Assembly (NCBI GenBank): GCA_022828595.1
Contig: JAKGHH010000003.1
Span: 56,223,759-56,287,758, forward strand
Source of the DNA: Nelumbo lutea
Taxonomy: Eukaryota > Streptophyta > Magnoliopsida > Proteales > Nelumbonaceae
Direction: 5' to 3'
Length of the DNA stretch: 64,000 nucleotides
The notes beneath the pieces are model-generated. The model was not told the DNA's origin. It did not search any database and worked only from the letters and a program-made list of their open reading frames with translations. Made by a program: the position numbers and the translations under genes. How positions within the stretch are numbered: the stretch's first letter is position 1; every line of letters begins with the position of its first letter. Below are positions 32,531 through 43,186 of this stretch, piece after piece.

Positions 32531-33720
32531 GACTCCCACCTCTTTTTTTTTCTTTTTTTAATAATAAAAAGGAAATATATTCTACTCTTAGATGCTTGCT
32601 GATAATTAACAATGTTATTACAATCATATAGAAGAAAGCGTGTCAAAAAGACACAAACAAAATTTCTAATTCCTACACAAACCTGGCCCCACCCTGAAAC
32701 CAAAATCTCTGTGAACTCAAAATCATAAAAGAAATGTAAAGAAATCCTGAACACAATCTCCAACTAAATTGCCCATCTAGACAAGAATAATCTGAACATG
32801 ATAATTTCTGTTTAAATACTCCACATGTAACCCTTCAATGAAGACAGCTGCAGGCATGCATCTCTGAAGTAGCACATTCAATAAAATATACTTATAAAAA
32901 AAAACAAAAGAAAAAAACCAAGATCCCCCATCTGCATTTCCCCTCATCAAGAAATTTATTAATCTCTCTCCTCTATTAATTTCTTCACCTTCCCACATCA
33001 TCAATTTCCACTGCTTCCTCTTCTCCCTAATTTTTTCACTTCCAATCCCTCCATTTATTACCACTCTTAAATCCCCCAATTCTGTCCATAAACAAGCAAT
33101 TCAATCACAACTCCATCAAACATTTTAACTTCCTCAACCCCCGCCACCGCCTTGCATCCCCCCCTGCCATTTGTCATAAATCTCCATACCTGTTATAATC
33201 CCTGCCTTATCTTTTTATTTCTTTCACTTCTCTTAGTTTCTGTCATTCTCTTCCAATTGAAAATACACTTTCTCCTGCCCAAAAGAACAAGCCCAAATTT
33301 TTAGCTACATGGACCTCTGTATCAACAACCTTCTCCAGATCAATCTTTCTATTTAGTTAATTAATTTCATTCGCCATTTTTGACTTCATCTTCTTTCTCC
33401 TAAATCTTCATTTCAACAACTCCTTTGTTCTTCATTTTCATCCTCATTAACCTTCCATCTAAAAGTGGTCTTGTTCAATATTTCATACAAAAACCTAATA
33501 ATTCTTACGTTCTTAGACCAACATTCACAGGAATGTCTCTGCCACTATCCATCATTAATGAATTGCCTCCAGTTTGGAAAGCAGTGTCCTTCCACACCTA
33601 ATCAGGATTGTCAACAATTCCATATTTGGCACCTAAATCAACAAAAGAATACCCATTCTCACAAATTCCTTGTCCATTAGAAAGTGCTATCTCATTAAGC
33701 CACAACTTCTGATTGGTATG
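32531..33720 (-). other. Unassigned retroposed-looking sequence with coding-like stretch
   Basis: Oligo-T runs at 32540-32559 could be the tail of a minus-strand retroposed copy. Farther along the minus strand (33720-33510) one reading gives NGQGICENGYSFVDLGAKYGI and, after one TAG, VWKDTAFQTGGNSL and IPVNVGLRT. A shifted frame continues with IRFLYEILNKTTFRWKV. This looks like decayed coding sequence, but I could not name the family. At 33079-32777 a 100-codon frame is open, with a charged segment (EKIREKRKQWKLMMWEGEE). Confidence 0.35.
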
Positions 33721-34023
33721 AGCATTGTCAAAGCAGAAGGAATTGAAACAAAACTAAACAAAGTACAGCAGACAAGGAACGTGAACATGTATGGGATTAA
33801 TCATTGAAAGTGACTGAAAGTTATGGTGTCTACAGAATATATTTGCAGCTCTATGGGCTTATCCAAATGAAATGAAGAAGTTTATGGGCTTATGGAAATT
33901 CACAAGCTTTAGTCTGCTAGACTTTGGGCATCTTTTGGGAAAAAAGAGATGGGAGGATGACATCCCTCAGCAGAACTATTCAATATGACCTCTCTCTATG
34001 ATTAGAACAGAAGTTGAGATAGT
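33721..34023. other. PCS: PCS intron 7, unassigned stretch before Copia-B
   Basis: Nothing recognised. Confidence 0.5.
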
Positions 34024-34309
34024 TGTAAAACACACCTGCAATAATTCAGAAAATATAGAAAAAGAGAAGAAAAGTTTCAGTAGAAGTTTATGAAAGAAGG
34101 AAGATGAAGAGAAGAGTTTGATCCTCTCTCTAGCCTCCCCAAGATATCTTTTATTCTCTTAATTATAAATTGAGTACAATTCCCCGGATGCCCTTAATAG
34201 GACGGCCAACACTGAAAAGTTAATAAAACAAAATTAAAGAGGCCTATAATTGAAAGAACATAAACTTAAAAGAAATAAAAACACTAAGGCCCATTTCGCG
34301 CATTCTCAC
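34024..34309 (-). repeat. Copia-B 3' LTR
   Basis: On the minus strand it starts TGTAGTGAGAATG after a polypurine tract (TTGAGGGAGAG, 34310-34322) and ends near GTGTGTTTTACA. It matches the 5' LTR at 48502-48816. Exact ends are uncertain by a few bases. Confidence 0.75.
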
Positions 34310-35710
34310 TACACTCTCCCTCAACTTAAGCACAGTGTTTTAAAAGTGCAAGGTGCAAAAAAGGCACAGGGGTCAATTTGCGCCCGAGGCGCAAGGTGAG
34401 GTGCCCGCCTTTTTGAAGCAAGGCACAAAAAAAAAATGTTAGGAAATAAAAAAAATGCAAAAATTCAAAAAATGCAAAAAATATATTAAACATAATATTA
34501 ATAAAAAATATAAACTTAAATTTTAAGATAAATGTTTTAAAAATCCTATTATCTAAAATTAAAATACATAAACATAACATTTAAAGCATATTCAAACGAG
34601 AATTTAAAAATAAAATCAAACATATAAAAAATTTTCAAGCAAGTAAAACCCACAATCTCTTTTCTTCCTCAATTGCATTACTTCAAGTAGCTAATGTGAT
34701 GTAAAACATATTACATTGAATCTACGACCCGCCTATGTGCCATGCCCCTCTAGAGGAACCTCAATAGAGGAGTGCCTGTTTTCTTGAGTTGTTTTGGTGT
34801 GTTAGAGTGTTTGTAGAAGTGATATTTTGAGTTCCCAAGTCGTTTTTCAGTTCCTAAGTCCTTGTAATTGTGCTACTCAGTTTTATTACGAGTCTGTTCA
34901 CAAGTTTCATAACCACTGTAAGATTCCCTCTACTTGTAATATTATGACCTTGTTCACTATTATGATCTAAATGTTCTTGTCATTAAATTCATTTTTTCTT
35001 TCCTTATGCCATTTAGTTTTATTTCTCTTATGCCATTTAGTTGCACTTCTTCTCATTTTCTAAGAATTCGTTTCTCATTTGGCCTCCCCAAGATATCTTT
35101 TATTCTCTTAATTCTAAATTGAGTACAATTCCTCGAATGCCCTTAATAGGGTGTCCAACACTAAAGCGTTAATAAAACAAAACAAAAGAGGCCCATAATT
35201 GAAAGAACATTAACTTAAAAGAAATAAAAACACTAAGGCCCATTCTCACTACACTCCCCCTTAAGTTGAGCACAATATTTTAAAAGGGCAAGGTGCAAAA
35301 AAGGCATAGGGGTCAATTTGTGTACGAGGCGCAAGGCGAGGCGCATACCTTTTTGAAGTATGGCGCAAAAATTAACAAAAATGCTAAAAAATAAAAAAAA
35401 AATGTTAGAAAATAAAAAAGCCAAAAATTCAAAAAATATTAAAAAATATTAAACACTATTAATAAAAAATATAAATTTAAAATTTAAAATAAATGTTTTA
35501 AAAAACCTATTATCTAAAATTAAAATACATAAACATAACATGTAAAGCATATTCAAATGAGAATTTAAAAATAAAAGCAAACATATAAAAAATTTTCAAG
35601 CATGTCAAATCCACAATCTGGTTTTTTCCTCAATTGCATTACTTCAAGTAACTAATGTGATGTAAAACATATTACATTCCTGATTCTATGAGCCGCCTAT
35701 GTGTCACACC
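34123..35710 (-). repeat. Tandem duplication of LTR end, polypurine tract and MITE start (period about 950 bp)
   Basis: Sequence from GGCCTCCCCAAGATATC (34132 and about 35082) through CACTAAGGCCCATT, the polypurine tract and GCAAGGTGCAAAAAAGGC, to TGTAAAACATATTACATT (34700 and 35661) occurs twice in the same order. Offsets of 940-961 bases reflect small indels. Each copy carries the LTR end, the polypurine tract and the left part of the MITE. About 340 unassigned bases lie between the copies (34740-35080). Confidence 0.85.
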
Positions 35711-35886
35711 CCTCGAGACAAGTCCAAACACATCCACCAGGTGTATGCCTTTTGAAAGGACATCAAGTGCACACCTAGGCACACCAGGCATGTGCCTTTT
35801 TAAAGGGCTGTGCCTAGGACCTGGATGAGGCATCTACCCTAAAATACACCTCTCCTATGCACCTAGGTGTGCCTTTTAAATCAGTG
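35273..35886. mobile_element. hAT-like MITE (614 bp) inside Copia-B
   Basis: The left end CAATATTTTAAAAGGGCAAG and the reverse complement of the right end, CACTGATTTAAAAGGCACAC, are similar. Flanks GTTGAGCA (35265-35272) and GCTGTGCA (35887-35894) match at 6 of 8. It splits Copia-B between the last RNase H codons (KLGIIDIYA) and the polypurine tract. A partial second copy lies at about 34330-34740. Words such as GAGGCGCAAGGCGAGGCGC are typical of a common plant MITE family. Confidence 0.65.
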
Positions 35887-35895
35887 GCTGTGCAT

Positions 35896-37434
35896 AGATG
35901 TCAATAATGCCCAGTTTGCTTACATAATGTTAAAGCTTTGCTTTTAGAACTCCCTTAGTCAGAAAATCTTCTAGCTACTCTTTTGATGCAATAAAAGGAA
36001 GGCACACCTCTCTTGAAGCCACTCTCTCCCGTATATAGTGTTTGTCTACCTCAATTTGCTTAGTGCTATCATATTGAACTGGGTTGTAGGCAATGTTAAT
36101 AGCAACATGATTATGACAATATAACATCAATGACTTGTCACATGAGAGACCCATCTCATCAAGGAGATATCTAAGCCATAACAACATAGAAACCTCATGG
36201 GCCATAGCCTTATACTCTACTTCAGCTAAAGATCTAGCAACCATTGTCTGCTTTTTATTCCTCTAGGAAACAATATTCCCAGCTACCATTGCACAATAGC
36301 TTGATGCAGACCTCCTATGATCCTATCATCAACATTACCTACCTAATCAAACATCTGTATATGCTTCTACCTTCATATGACCATGTTTAGCAAATAGTAT
36401 ATACCCTTTTTGCAGCAGCTATATGTGTGTCTCTGGGAGCATGTATGAACTGACCGACTATACTTACAGCATATGAAATGTCTAGACGAGTCATACATGG
36501 GTAAAGAAGTTTCCCAGTAATCTCTAAAACACTCTCCTATCAGCTAAAAGTTCTCCATTATTAGTTGTGAGTTTATGATTCACATCAATAGGGGTAGAGG
36601 CAAGTTTAGCACTAAGTTTTCCAGTCTTAGTAAGAAGATCCAACAGAGAAATAAAGATACCTTCTTTGGACCTAGCAACCTCAATGCCCAGAAAATACCA
36701 CAACTCCCCTGAGTCTTTAATCTCAAATTCATAATTGAGGAACTTCTTGAGATCATTAACTTCTTGTGTATCACTGCTAGTAACAATAATATCATCCACA
36801 TAAATGATAAGAAATGTGATTCGAGTATTTCTCCTCTTAACAAAGACGGTATGATCTGATCGAGTCTAAGTGTAGCTGAATTGAACCAAAACAGCCCTAA
36901 ACCTGTCAAACCAAGCATGTGGAAATTGTTTCAATCCATAAAGTGACTTCTTCAATTTGTACACCTTACCATGCATCTCCTTACCATATATATTAGGAGG
37001 GATGAACATATATACTTCTTCAATGAGATCACCATTCGGGAATGCATTCTTAACATCAAACTAATAAAGAGGCCAATTACAACCCACTACTAAAGATAAA
37101 AGAACCCTCGCAGAAGTCATTTTAGCAACTAGAGAAAAGGTCTCTATGTAATCTATCCCATACACCTTGGTATATCTCTTGGAAATAAGACGTGCCTTAT
37201 ATCTCTCAACTGACCCATCTACATGATACTTGATAGTGCAAATCCACTTGCACTCAACAGGTTCCTTCCTAGTTGGAAAGTCAACAATATCCCAAGTATA
37301 TTTTTATGAAGTGTTTTTATTTCAGTCCTCATAGCATCCCTCCACTTTGGTTTGGCTAAGGCATTAGTCACTGAATTTGGGATGGAGACAATAAGGTATA
37401 AAAAAGGTGTTTGGAAATGCAATGAGTTGTACAT
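35896..37434 (-). pseudogene. Copia-B reverse transcriptase and RNase H, broken
   Basis: Minus-strand order: WRDAMRTEIKTLHKNILG near 37350, sequence matching WVFTVKY/RYKARL and FAPVAK in shifted frames (37250-37100), MDDIIVTSSDTQEVNDLKKFL with the RT catalytic Asp pair (36799-), and YFLGIEVARSKEGIF. RNase H follows: RSLAEVEYKAMAHEVSMLLWLRYLL, HNHVAINIAYNPVQYD and HYIRERV. The end KLGIIDIYA is near 35900. Multiple stops and frameshifts are present. The RNase H motif SSAEAEY has become SLAEVEY. Confidence 0.85.
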
Positions 37435-37604
37435 TTCCTCTTACCCTTTCTTAAAGCAATGGGTAGGTCAATGTTTGAAAGCGAGGGTGCTAGTGGTGGA
37501 GATGTCAGACCTGCCCTCTCTTTGGTGATTGGAAGCACTTGAGACTCAACTAGAGATGTGGGATCAACCTATGTTTTCCTTAGATTTTGCCATTGATACC
37601 ACCT

Positions 37605-38639
37605 CTAGACAATAAGATGAGTGGTAAAAACTAGAGGACCAATAGGAGGAGGGGGAGGAGCAGGAATGGAAGACCTCGAAGGAGATGATCCCTCCACGAG
37701 AGTGGAGGTAATTGTGGAGGGCTCAGCACAAGACTCAATTAGAGCTAGCAAAAGTAGGGATGAAGAGAACAATTCAAGAGAACTCTCCCCCTTAGAAGGA
37801 TGACTATGAGAAAGGACTAACTCTGCAAAGGTGGCATCCATGGAAACAAACCAGGTGCCACTTATGGGATAAAAACAACAATACCCTTTTTGTGCGGAGG
37901 CATAACCAAGAGAGATACACTTCTGAGCCTTGGGTTCAAACTTATGTCTCTTGGAACTGGGGTTGTGGAAATAGCAAGTGCAATCAAAGATAGGCAGAGG
38001 AATGACGAAAACCTCAACATCAAGAAAGAGGACCCCAAAAGGAGTCTTTAACCCCAAGACTCCAGAAGGCATATGGTTAATAAAATAAGTGGTTGTTAAA
38101 ACTACTTCACCCCAAAATTTCACAGGAACATGGATAGAAAAACGAATACTCCTTGCAACTTCCACAATATGTTTATTTTTTCTCTTTGCTACTCCATTTT
38201 GTTTTGGAGTAGGGACACAAGAACTCTAATGAACAACCCCAAATTTTTCAAAGTATGAGATAAGATCCTTCTCAAAGTATTCCTTAGCATTGTCCAATCA
38301 GAATATTTTGATGTAGGTATCAAACTGAGTGAGTATATATTTATGGAATTATTGAACACAAATTTAGGCACTTCAGCATGAGAGTGCATCAGGTAAATAC
38401 AGGCATATTGTGAAATGTCATCAATAAATAGGACGAAATATCTATAACCAAGGTAAATGGTAAGGCCCCCACACATCAGAGTGAACAATATTAAAAGGAA
38501 TAGTCGATCTTTTTATTACTTGAACAATAAGTATTCTTACAATGCTTTGAGAACTCATAAGACTCACAATGTAGACTCGACTGACTTATTCCTTTAAATA
38601 GTTCTAGAAACAAATAACTCAATGAAGAGAAAGACAAAT
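37605..38639 (-). pseudogene. Copia-B integrase, broken
   Basis: From 38639 leftward on the minus strand: CESYEFSKHCKNTY-like finger remnant, DVCGGLTIYLGYRYFVLFIDDISQYACIYLM, and a core region ending near PLLQNKME. Then, in another frame, MEVARSIRFSIHVPVKFWGEVVLTTTYFINHMPSGVLGLKTPFGVLF and the GKR-like C-terminal part FEPKAQKCISLGYASAQKGYCC. Copia-C inserted at the N-terminal side, at 38639/46589. Confidence 0.85.
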
Positions 38640-38644
38640 GACCT

Positions 38645-38927
38645 TGTTAGTGAAGGGGTATTTCAGTCTTTGTACCTGTTGAGAGTGCTGATGTGTACTA
38701 TTATGTTAGTTCGGTGCCTCTTACTTAAATAAGGGCACTTATGTCTTTTCCAATTACATTAATAATATAATAACAGGTTTGGTCGAAACGAGGGTTGACT
38801 TTCTTCCTATTTTTGAACCAGACCTTTTCTCTTTCTTCCTTCTTCTTTCCTCTCTTCCTTCTTGCTGTTTACTTTACTTTTCAGCTAACAAACAAAACAG
38901 ACTTCTAGGGCAGGCTGAACTTCAACA
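38645..38927 (+). repeat. Copia-C 5' LTR
   Basis: It starts TGTTAGTGAAGGGG and ends CTTCAACA, directly before the primer-binding site. By eye it differs from the 3' LTR by roughly a dozen substitutions plus an insertion of about 12 bases in the 3' copy. Confidence 0.95.
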
Positions 38928-38939
38928 TGGTATCAGAGC
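38928..38939 (+). promoter_or_regulatory. Copia-C primer-binding site (initiator tRNA-Met)
   Basis: TGGTATCAGAGC abuts the LTR end CAACA with no gap. It is the standard plant copia site, complementary to the 3' end of initiator tRNA-Met. Confidence 0.9.
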
Positions 38940-39235
38940 AACATTAAACAAATCAGACCTGCTAGAATTCTGTTTTCTGCGCATTTGAACTAGGTTTCTC
39001 TTGGATTTCTCAGCCGTTGGTTGGAGACTGGGAAACGGGCTGAAAAGGAGTGATCGCTCTCTTCCCTTGGAGGTTTCTATGCTTCCGGTGGTGTCGTTGG
39101 TGATTGGTTGCCGTGGTTTCTAAGCCCTCCCCTAATTAATATAGGGCTGGTGCGTGTGGTACAATGGTGTTTCACTCCTTCGTGTGGTTGGCCTTTAGGC
39201 GATGAGGTAAGGATTGAATGGTAGGCGGCCTACCA

Positions 39236-40830
39236 GTGGAAGATAGACCGCGGCTTCAGGTAGCCGTAGCAAATGGGGAGAGAGTTCACAGCCCAGGGAT
39301 CTGCCGAAACATCCAAATACGAGTGGATTCTGAGCCATTCCTCGCTGATCTGTTTGTATTGCCCCTAGACGAGTCGATATAGTGTTGGGAATTAAGTGGC
39401 TCATCACCCTCGGCCCTATCCTATGGGATTTCAACGCCTTGAGCATGACGTTTAACCTACATGGGAAACAAGTCACATGGAAAGGGACCAATATGGAGAG
39501 ACTTCTTGTCGATTTTCCAGACATGTTCTTAGAACCCAAGGGCCTTCCTCCTGTCCGATCATGTGACCATCGGATCCCCTTAATGCTAGGGATTGGACTC
39601 ATGGTCGTTCGGCCGTACTGTTACCCACACCTTCAGAAGGACTAGATCGAGAACCAGTGTGCAGAAATGCTGAAGCAGGGTATTATCCGCCCAAGCCGCT
39701 CCCCATTCTCTTCGCCAGTCTTGCTGGTGCCAAAACAGGACAGCACCTGGAGGTTTTGTGTAGACTACCGGGAGCTCAACACCAGGACCATCAAGGACAA
39801 GTTTCCGATTCCTGTGGTGGACGAACTGCTAGATGAGCTCCACGGGTCTCAATATTTCTCTAAACTGGACCTTAGGTTAGGCTACTTCCAGGTTCGAATG
39901 GTCCCCGAAGATGTAGCCTTTCGAACGCATCACGACCACTTTGAATTCCTGATTATGCCTTTTGGTCTCACCAACGCTCCATCCACATTTCAGGCCTTGA
40001 TGAATGAGGTATTTCGACCCCACCTCCGCAGATTCGTCCTAGTATTCTTTGACAACATCCTGATTTACAGTACGTCGTGGGTGGAGCACGTTCGTCACCT
40101 ACGGACGGTTCTGGAGCTGCTACGCCAACATAAGCTCTTCCTAAAACGAACCAAATGTTCTTTCGGAGAGCAACAGGTCCTTTATCTAGGAATAATCAGC
40201 AAGGAAGGAGTCTCGGTAGATGACTCCAAGATTCAGGCCATTCGGGAATGGCCCAAGCCTCAGCCCACTAGGGCTCTCCGCGGGTTCTTAGGTCTCACCG
40301 GGTACTACCGCAAGTTTGTAAGGGATTAAGGACTCCTGGCGGCCCCATTAACCAAGATGTTAAAGAAGAATGCATTCCAGTGGGATGAAGCAGCGGACAC
40401 CGCCTTCACAAACTTAAGAGATGCACTCACCTCAACCCTTGTGCTGCAATTACTAAACTTTAACCAGGAGTTTATGGTTGAGTGTGATGCTTCGGGCATA
40501 GGCATCGGCGCAGTGCTGCAACAGCAAGAGCTCCCCATAGCCTTCTTCAGCCGCAAGCTAGCAGACCGGCACCTAAAGATACCAGCCTACGAGCGTGAAT
40601 TGATCGGGCTTGCCAAGGCCGTCCAACACTAGAGGCCATATTTGTGGGGCAGACCCTTCGTCGTCAAGACAGACCATTACAGCCTCAAGTACCTTCTAGA
40701 GCAGCGGCTTACTACTACACCCCAACAGCACTAGGCAAGTAAACTGCTAGGGTTTGACTTCCGCATAGACCACAAGGCAGGGTCTTCAAACCGGGCCGCA
40801 GATGCGCTATCTAGGCATGATGAAGAGACG
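39236..40830 (+). pseudogene. Gypsy protease end, reverse transcriptase and RNase H, broken
   Basis: It begins in retropepsin sequence VEDRPRLQVAVANGERVHSPG, with the catalytic part missing. RT motifs: [21 protein letters not shown] (39674), [34 protein letters not shown] and [12 protein letters not shown]. The first Asp of the DD pair is followed by Asn, a G-to-A change. RNase H: FMVECDASGIGIGAVLQQ, FFSRKLADRH and TDHYSLKYLLEQR. Stops at 39643, 40327, 40630 and 40732 interrupt it; the last two replace Trp. A shift changes frame in the N-terminal part. Confidence 0.9.
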
Positions 40831-40962
40831 ATACACCTTTGCGTGATCTACCAGCCCCGTGTTACCCTATTGGAGAACCTAAGGAGCATACTGCCCCAAT
40901 CACCAACATGGAGGGATCGGGTGCAAGAATTACAGTCTGGAACAACCAACCCGAACTAGTCC

Positions 40963-42290
40963 TTCCACGAGGGACTTGTGCTGTACAAAGGGAGGATATA
41001 TCTCCCGACAAATTGCCCATTGATTTCAGCCATCATCGCCAGCATCCACAATGCCACCCACGAAGGGGTTCAGAAGATGTTACACCGCGTCCGCGCCGAT
41101 TTTCATTGGCAGGGTATGCGCAGCTCAGTTAGGGAATTCATCCAGAACTGCTCCACATGCCAGCAACAAAAATGGGAGAATTTACACTCGGCAGGCCTCC
41201 TGCAGCCCCTCTCACTTCCAACACAGATCTGGGCCGATATCTCCATGGACTTCATTGAAGGCTTGCCTAAGGTCGGAGGGAAGTCAATCTTATTCGTAGT
41301 GGTGGACTGCTTCTCCAAGTATGCCCATTTCATTCCGTTGTCCCACCCATATAGCGCAGTCTCTGTGGCCCACGCCTTCTTCACACACATCTTTCGCCTG
41401 CATGGGTTGCCCGAGTCCATCGTCAGCAACAGGGACGCAATCTTCACCAACACCTTTTGGAAGGAGCTGTTCCGATTACAGGGCACGACCCTAGCTTTCT
41501 CCTCTGCCTACCATCCACAAACAGACGGGCAAACAGAGGTTGTCAACCATACCATAGAGATGTACCTCCGTTGTTTCATAGGGGACCAACCACGACGCTG
41601 AGTGGATTGCCTTCCTTGGGCCGAATACTGCTATAACACGTCCTACCACTCCTCCCTTGGCATGACTCCCTTTCGGGTTGTGTATGGCCGAGAACCACCC
41701 CATCTTTTATCTTACGAACCAGGCTCCACACGGTTGGAAGAAGTAGAGCGCAGTCTCCAAGACCACGACGCCCTCCTGGCCGAAGTCTCCCTATGCTTAC
41801 AGCAGGCACAGGCGCGCATGAAGCAAGCCTACGATCAGCACTACCGTGAAGTCACCTCCGAGCCTGGTCAGTTCGTTTGGCTGAAGCTCCAGCCTTACCG
41901 TCAGCTCTCCCTCCGGCGTCGAGGCCCCCCCAAGCTAGCCCCAAAATTTAACGGACCCTTCAAGGTTCTACGGCAGATTGGGAAGGTTGCCTATCAACTC
42001 GAGCTACCAGAGCACAGTAGAATCCATGATATCTTCCATGTGTCCCTACTGAAGCCTTTTACAGGGACTCTCCCTGAGCACGTGCCTTCTCTACCCCCTC
42101 TAAAGGATGGTAGACCCATCCTCCACCCTCGAGCTCTTGTCCGGTCACGCATCAATCAGGGTACCTTTGAGGTTCTCGTAGAATGGGAAGGATTACCCTC
42201 AGTGGAGGCCACCTGAATTCCATAGACCGACCCTCACAACTCCTACCCAGCCCTCGAGCTTGAGGACAAGCTCGTTGTCCAAGAGGGGTG
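40963..42290 (+). pseudogene. Gypsy integrase with chromodomain-like end, broken
   Basis: The finger is H..H then CSTCQQQK (41150). The integrase core: ADISMDFIEGLPKVGGKSILFVVVDCFSKYAHF (first Asp), GLPESIVSNRDAIFTNTFW (second Asp) and SSAYHPQTDGQTEVVNHTIE (Glu). TGA at 41599 replaces Trp. The C-terminal GPFKVLRQIGKVAYQLELPEHSRIHDIFHVSLLKPF motif and a chromodomain-like stretch (FEVLVEWEGLPSVEATW-type, 42160-42210, its Trp now TGA) follow. This architecture is that of plant chromoviruses (Tekay/Reina/CRM group); I do not assign a clade. Confidence 0.9.
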
Positions 42291-42293
42291 TGA

Positions 42294-42948
42294 TGTTATG
42301 GACACACTACTCGGCAGCACACTGCGACGCAGTCACAGGAAGCGGCACGCACAACAGGCCGCACAGCAGCACGCATCGCTCGGCCACGCCGCACGGCAGC
42401 ACGCACCGCCTGAGAGAGCGCGGCACGCACTGCCCGGCAGCGCGCAACACGCACCGCCTAGTAGCGTGCAGCACGCACCGCCCGGCAGCGCGTAGCACAC
42501 ACCGCACGACAGCAGCACGCACCACACGGTAGCAGCACTGTGAGACGCGTGTGCCGCCAGGCAACAGCGGTAGGGCGAGACCCACATGACAGCTCATCAG
42601 GGTGGGTCCACACTTATCTTGCCACATCAGCTTTGCTCGCCAACTCGCCGCCAGCTACACCAGCCCTCAACCCTTATCCTTATCCTTATCTTATCTTATC
42701 TTAAGTAAGAGTTGTGTTACCATTAGGAGTAGGTAATTAGGAGTTTGAGTTTAATTAGGAATTTCCTTCTGTAATCTCCTATTTAAGGAGCCACGAATTG
42801 AAGAAAAGACATTGAATTTTTTATGAAGAAAAGAGCTTACGAGAGTTAGGGTGATCTCTTGGACAAACCACCCCCTCGTTCGCCACAATAGGGTCAACAC
42901 GCAAAGGGAAGGGCAAGGGAAGGCTAGGAGTCGCCCAGGCCCATAACA
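42294..42948 (+). repeat. Gypsy 3' LTR
   Basis: It starts TGTTATGG and ends CCATAACA, a perfect inverted pair, 655 bp long. A purine-rich tract (AAGAGGGGTGTGA) precedes it. TATTTAAGG near 42780 is TATA-like. Its first third is a GC-rich repeat. The matching 5' LTR is absent. Confidence 0.9.
42340..42545 (+). repeat. GC-rich short tandem repeat in gypsy LTR
   Basis: Words like GCACGCACCGCC and GGCAGCGCGCAGCACGCA recur about every 25-35 bases. Several frames are open through it on both strands because of the repeat, not because of coding. Confidence 0.75.
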
Positions 42949-43186
42949 TGGGTTTTCAGATTGCAGTATGCTAGGGTTTATGCTAGGGTTTATGCTGGTT
43001 TGTGTGTGATTCGAAGGGAAGTAGTGTTTACTTAATGATGAAACTTCCGGTAGCTATAGAGTAGGGTTTGTGGTGTTACAAGTATGGCTTTAGCCTTTGT
43101 TATTGCTGAAATCAGTGTGCAGATTTCGGTGAAGTGTCTGTGTGCAGTGTGTAGTGCTTAGGATTCAGTGATAAGGGAATTCGGCA

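Larger units (their letters stand above)
39200..42948 (+). mobile_element. Ty3/gypsy chromovirus-type element, 5'-truncated
   Basis: It holds protease end, RT, RNase H, integrase with an H2C2 finger, a chromodomain-like end and a 3' LTR. The 5' LTR, gag and the protease active site are missing; sequence changes from the Copia-C leader to gypsy somewhere near 39180-39236. After its LTR, the Copia-C leader resumes at 42949. RT catalysis is lost (FFDN for FFDD, codons at 40051-40056) and several stops are present. GC content is visibly higher than in the surroundings. Confidence 0.9.

Noticed and set aside
42260..42627. His- and Cys-rich open frames on both strands as metal-binding proteins near PCS
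   Set aside because: All come from the GC-rich short repeat in the gypsy LTR; open frames exist in several phases at once.
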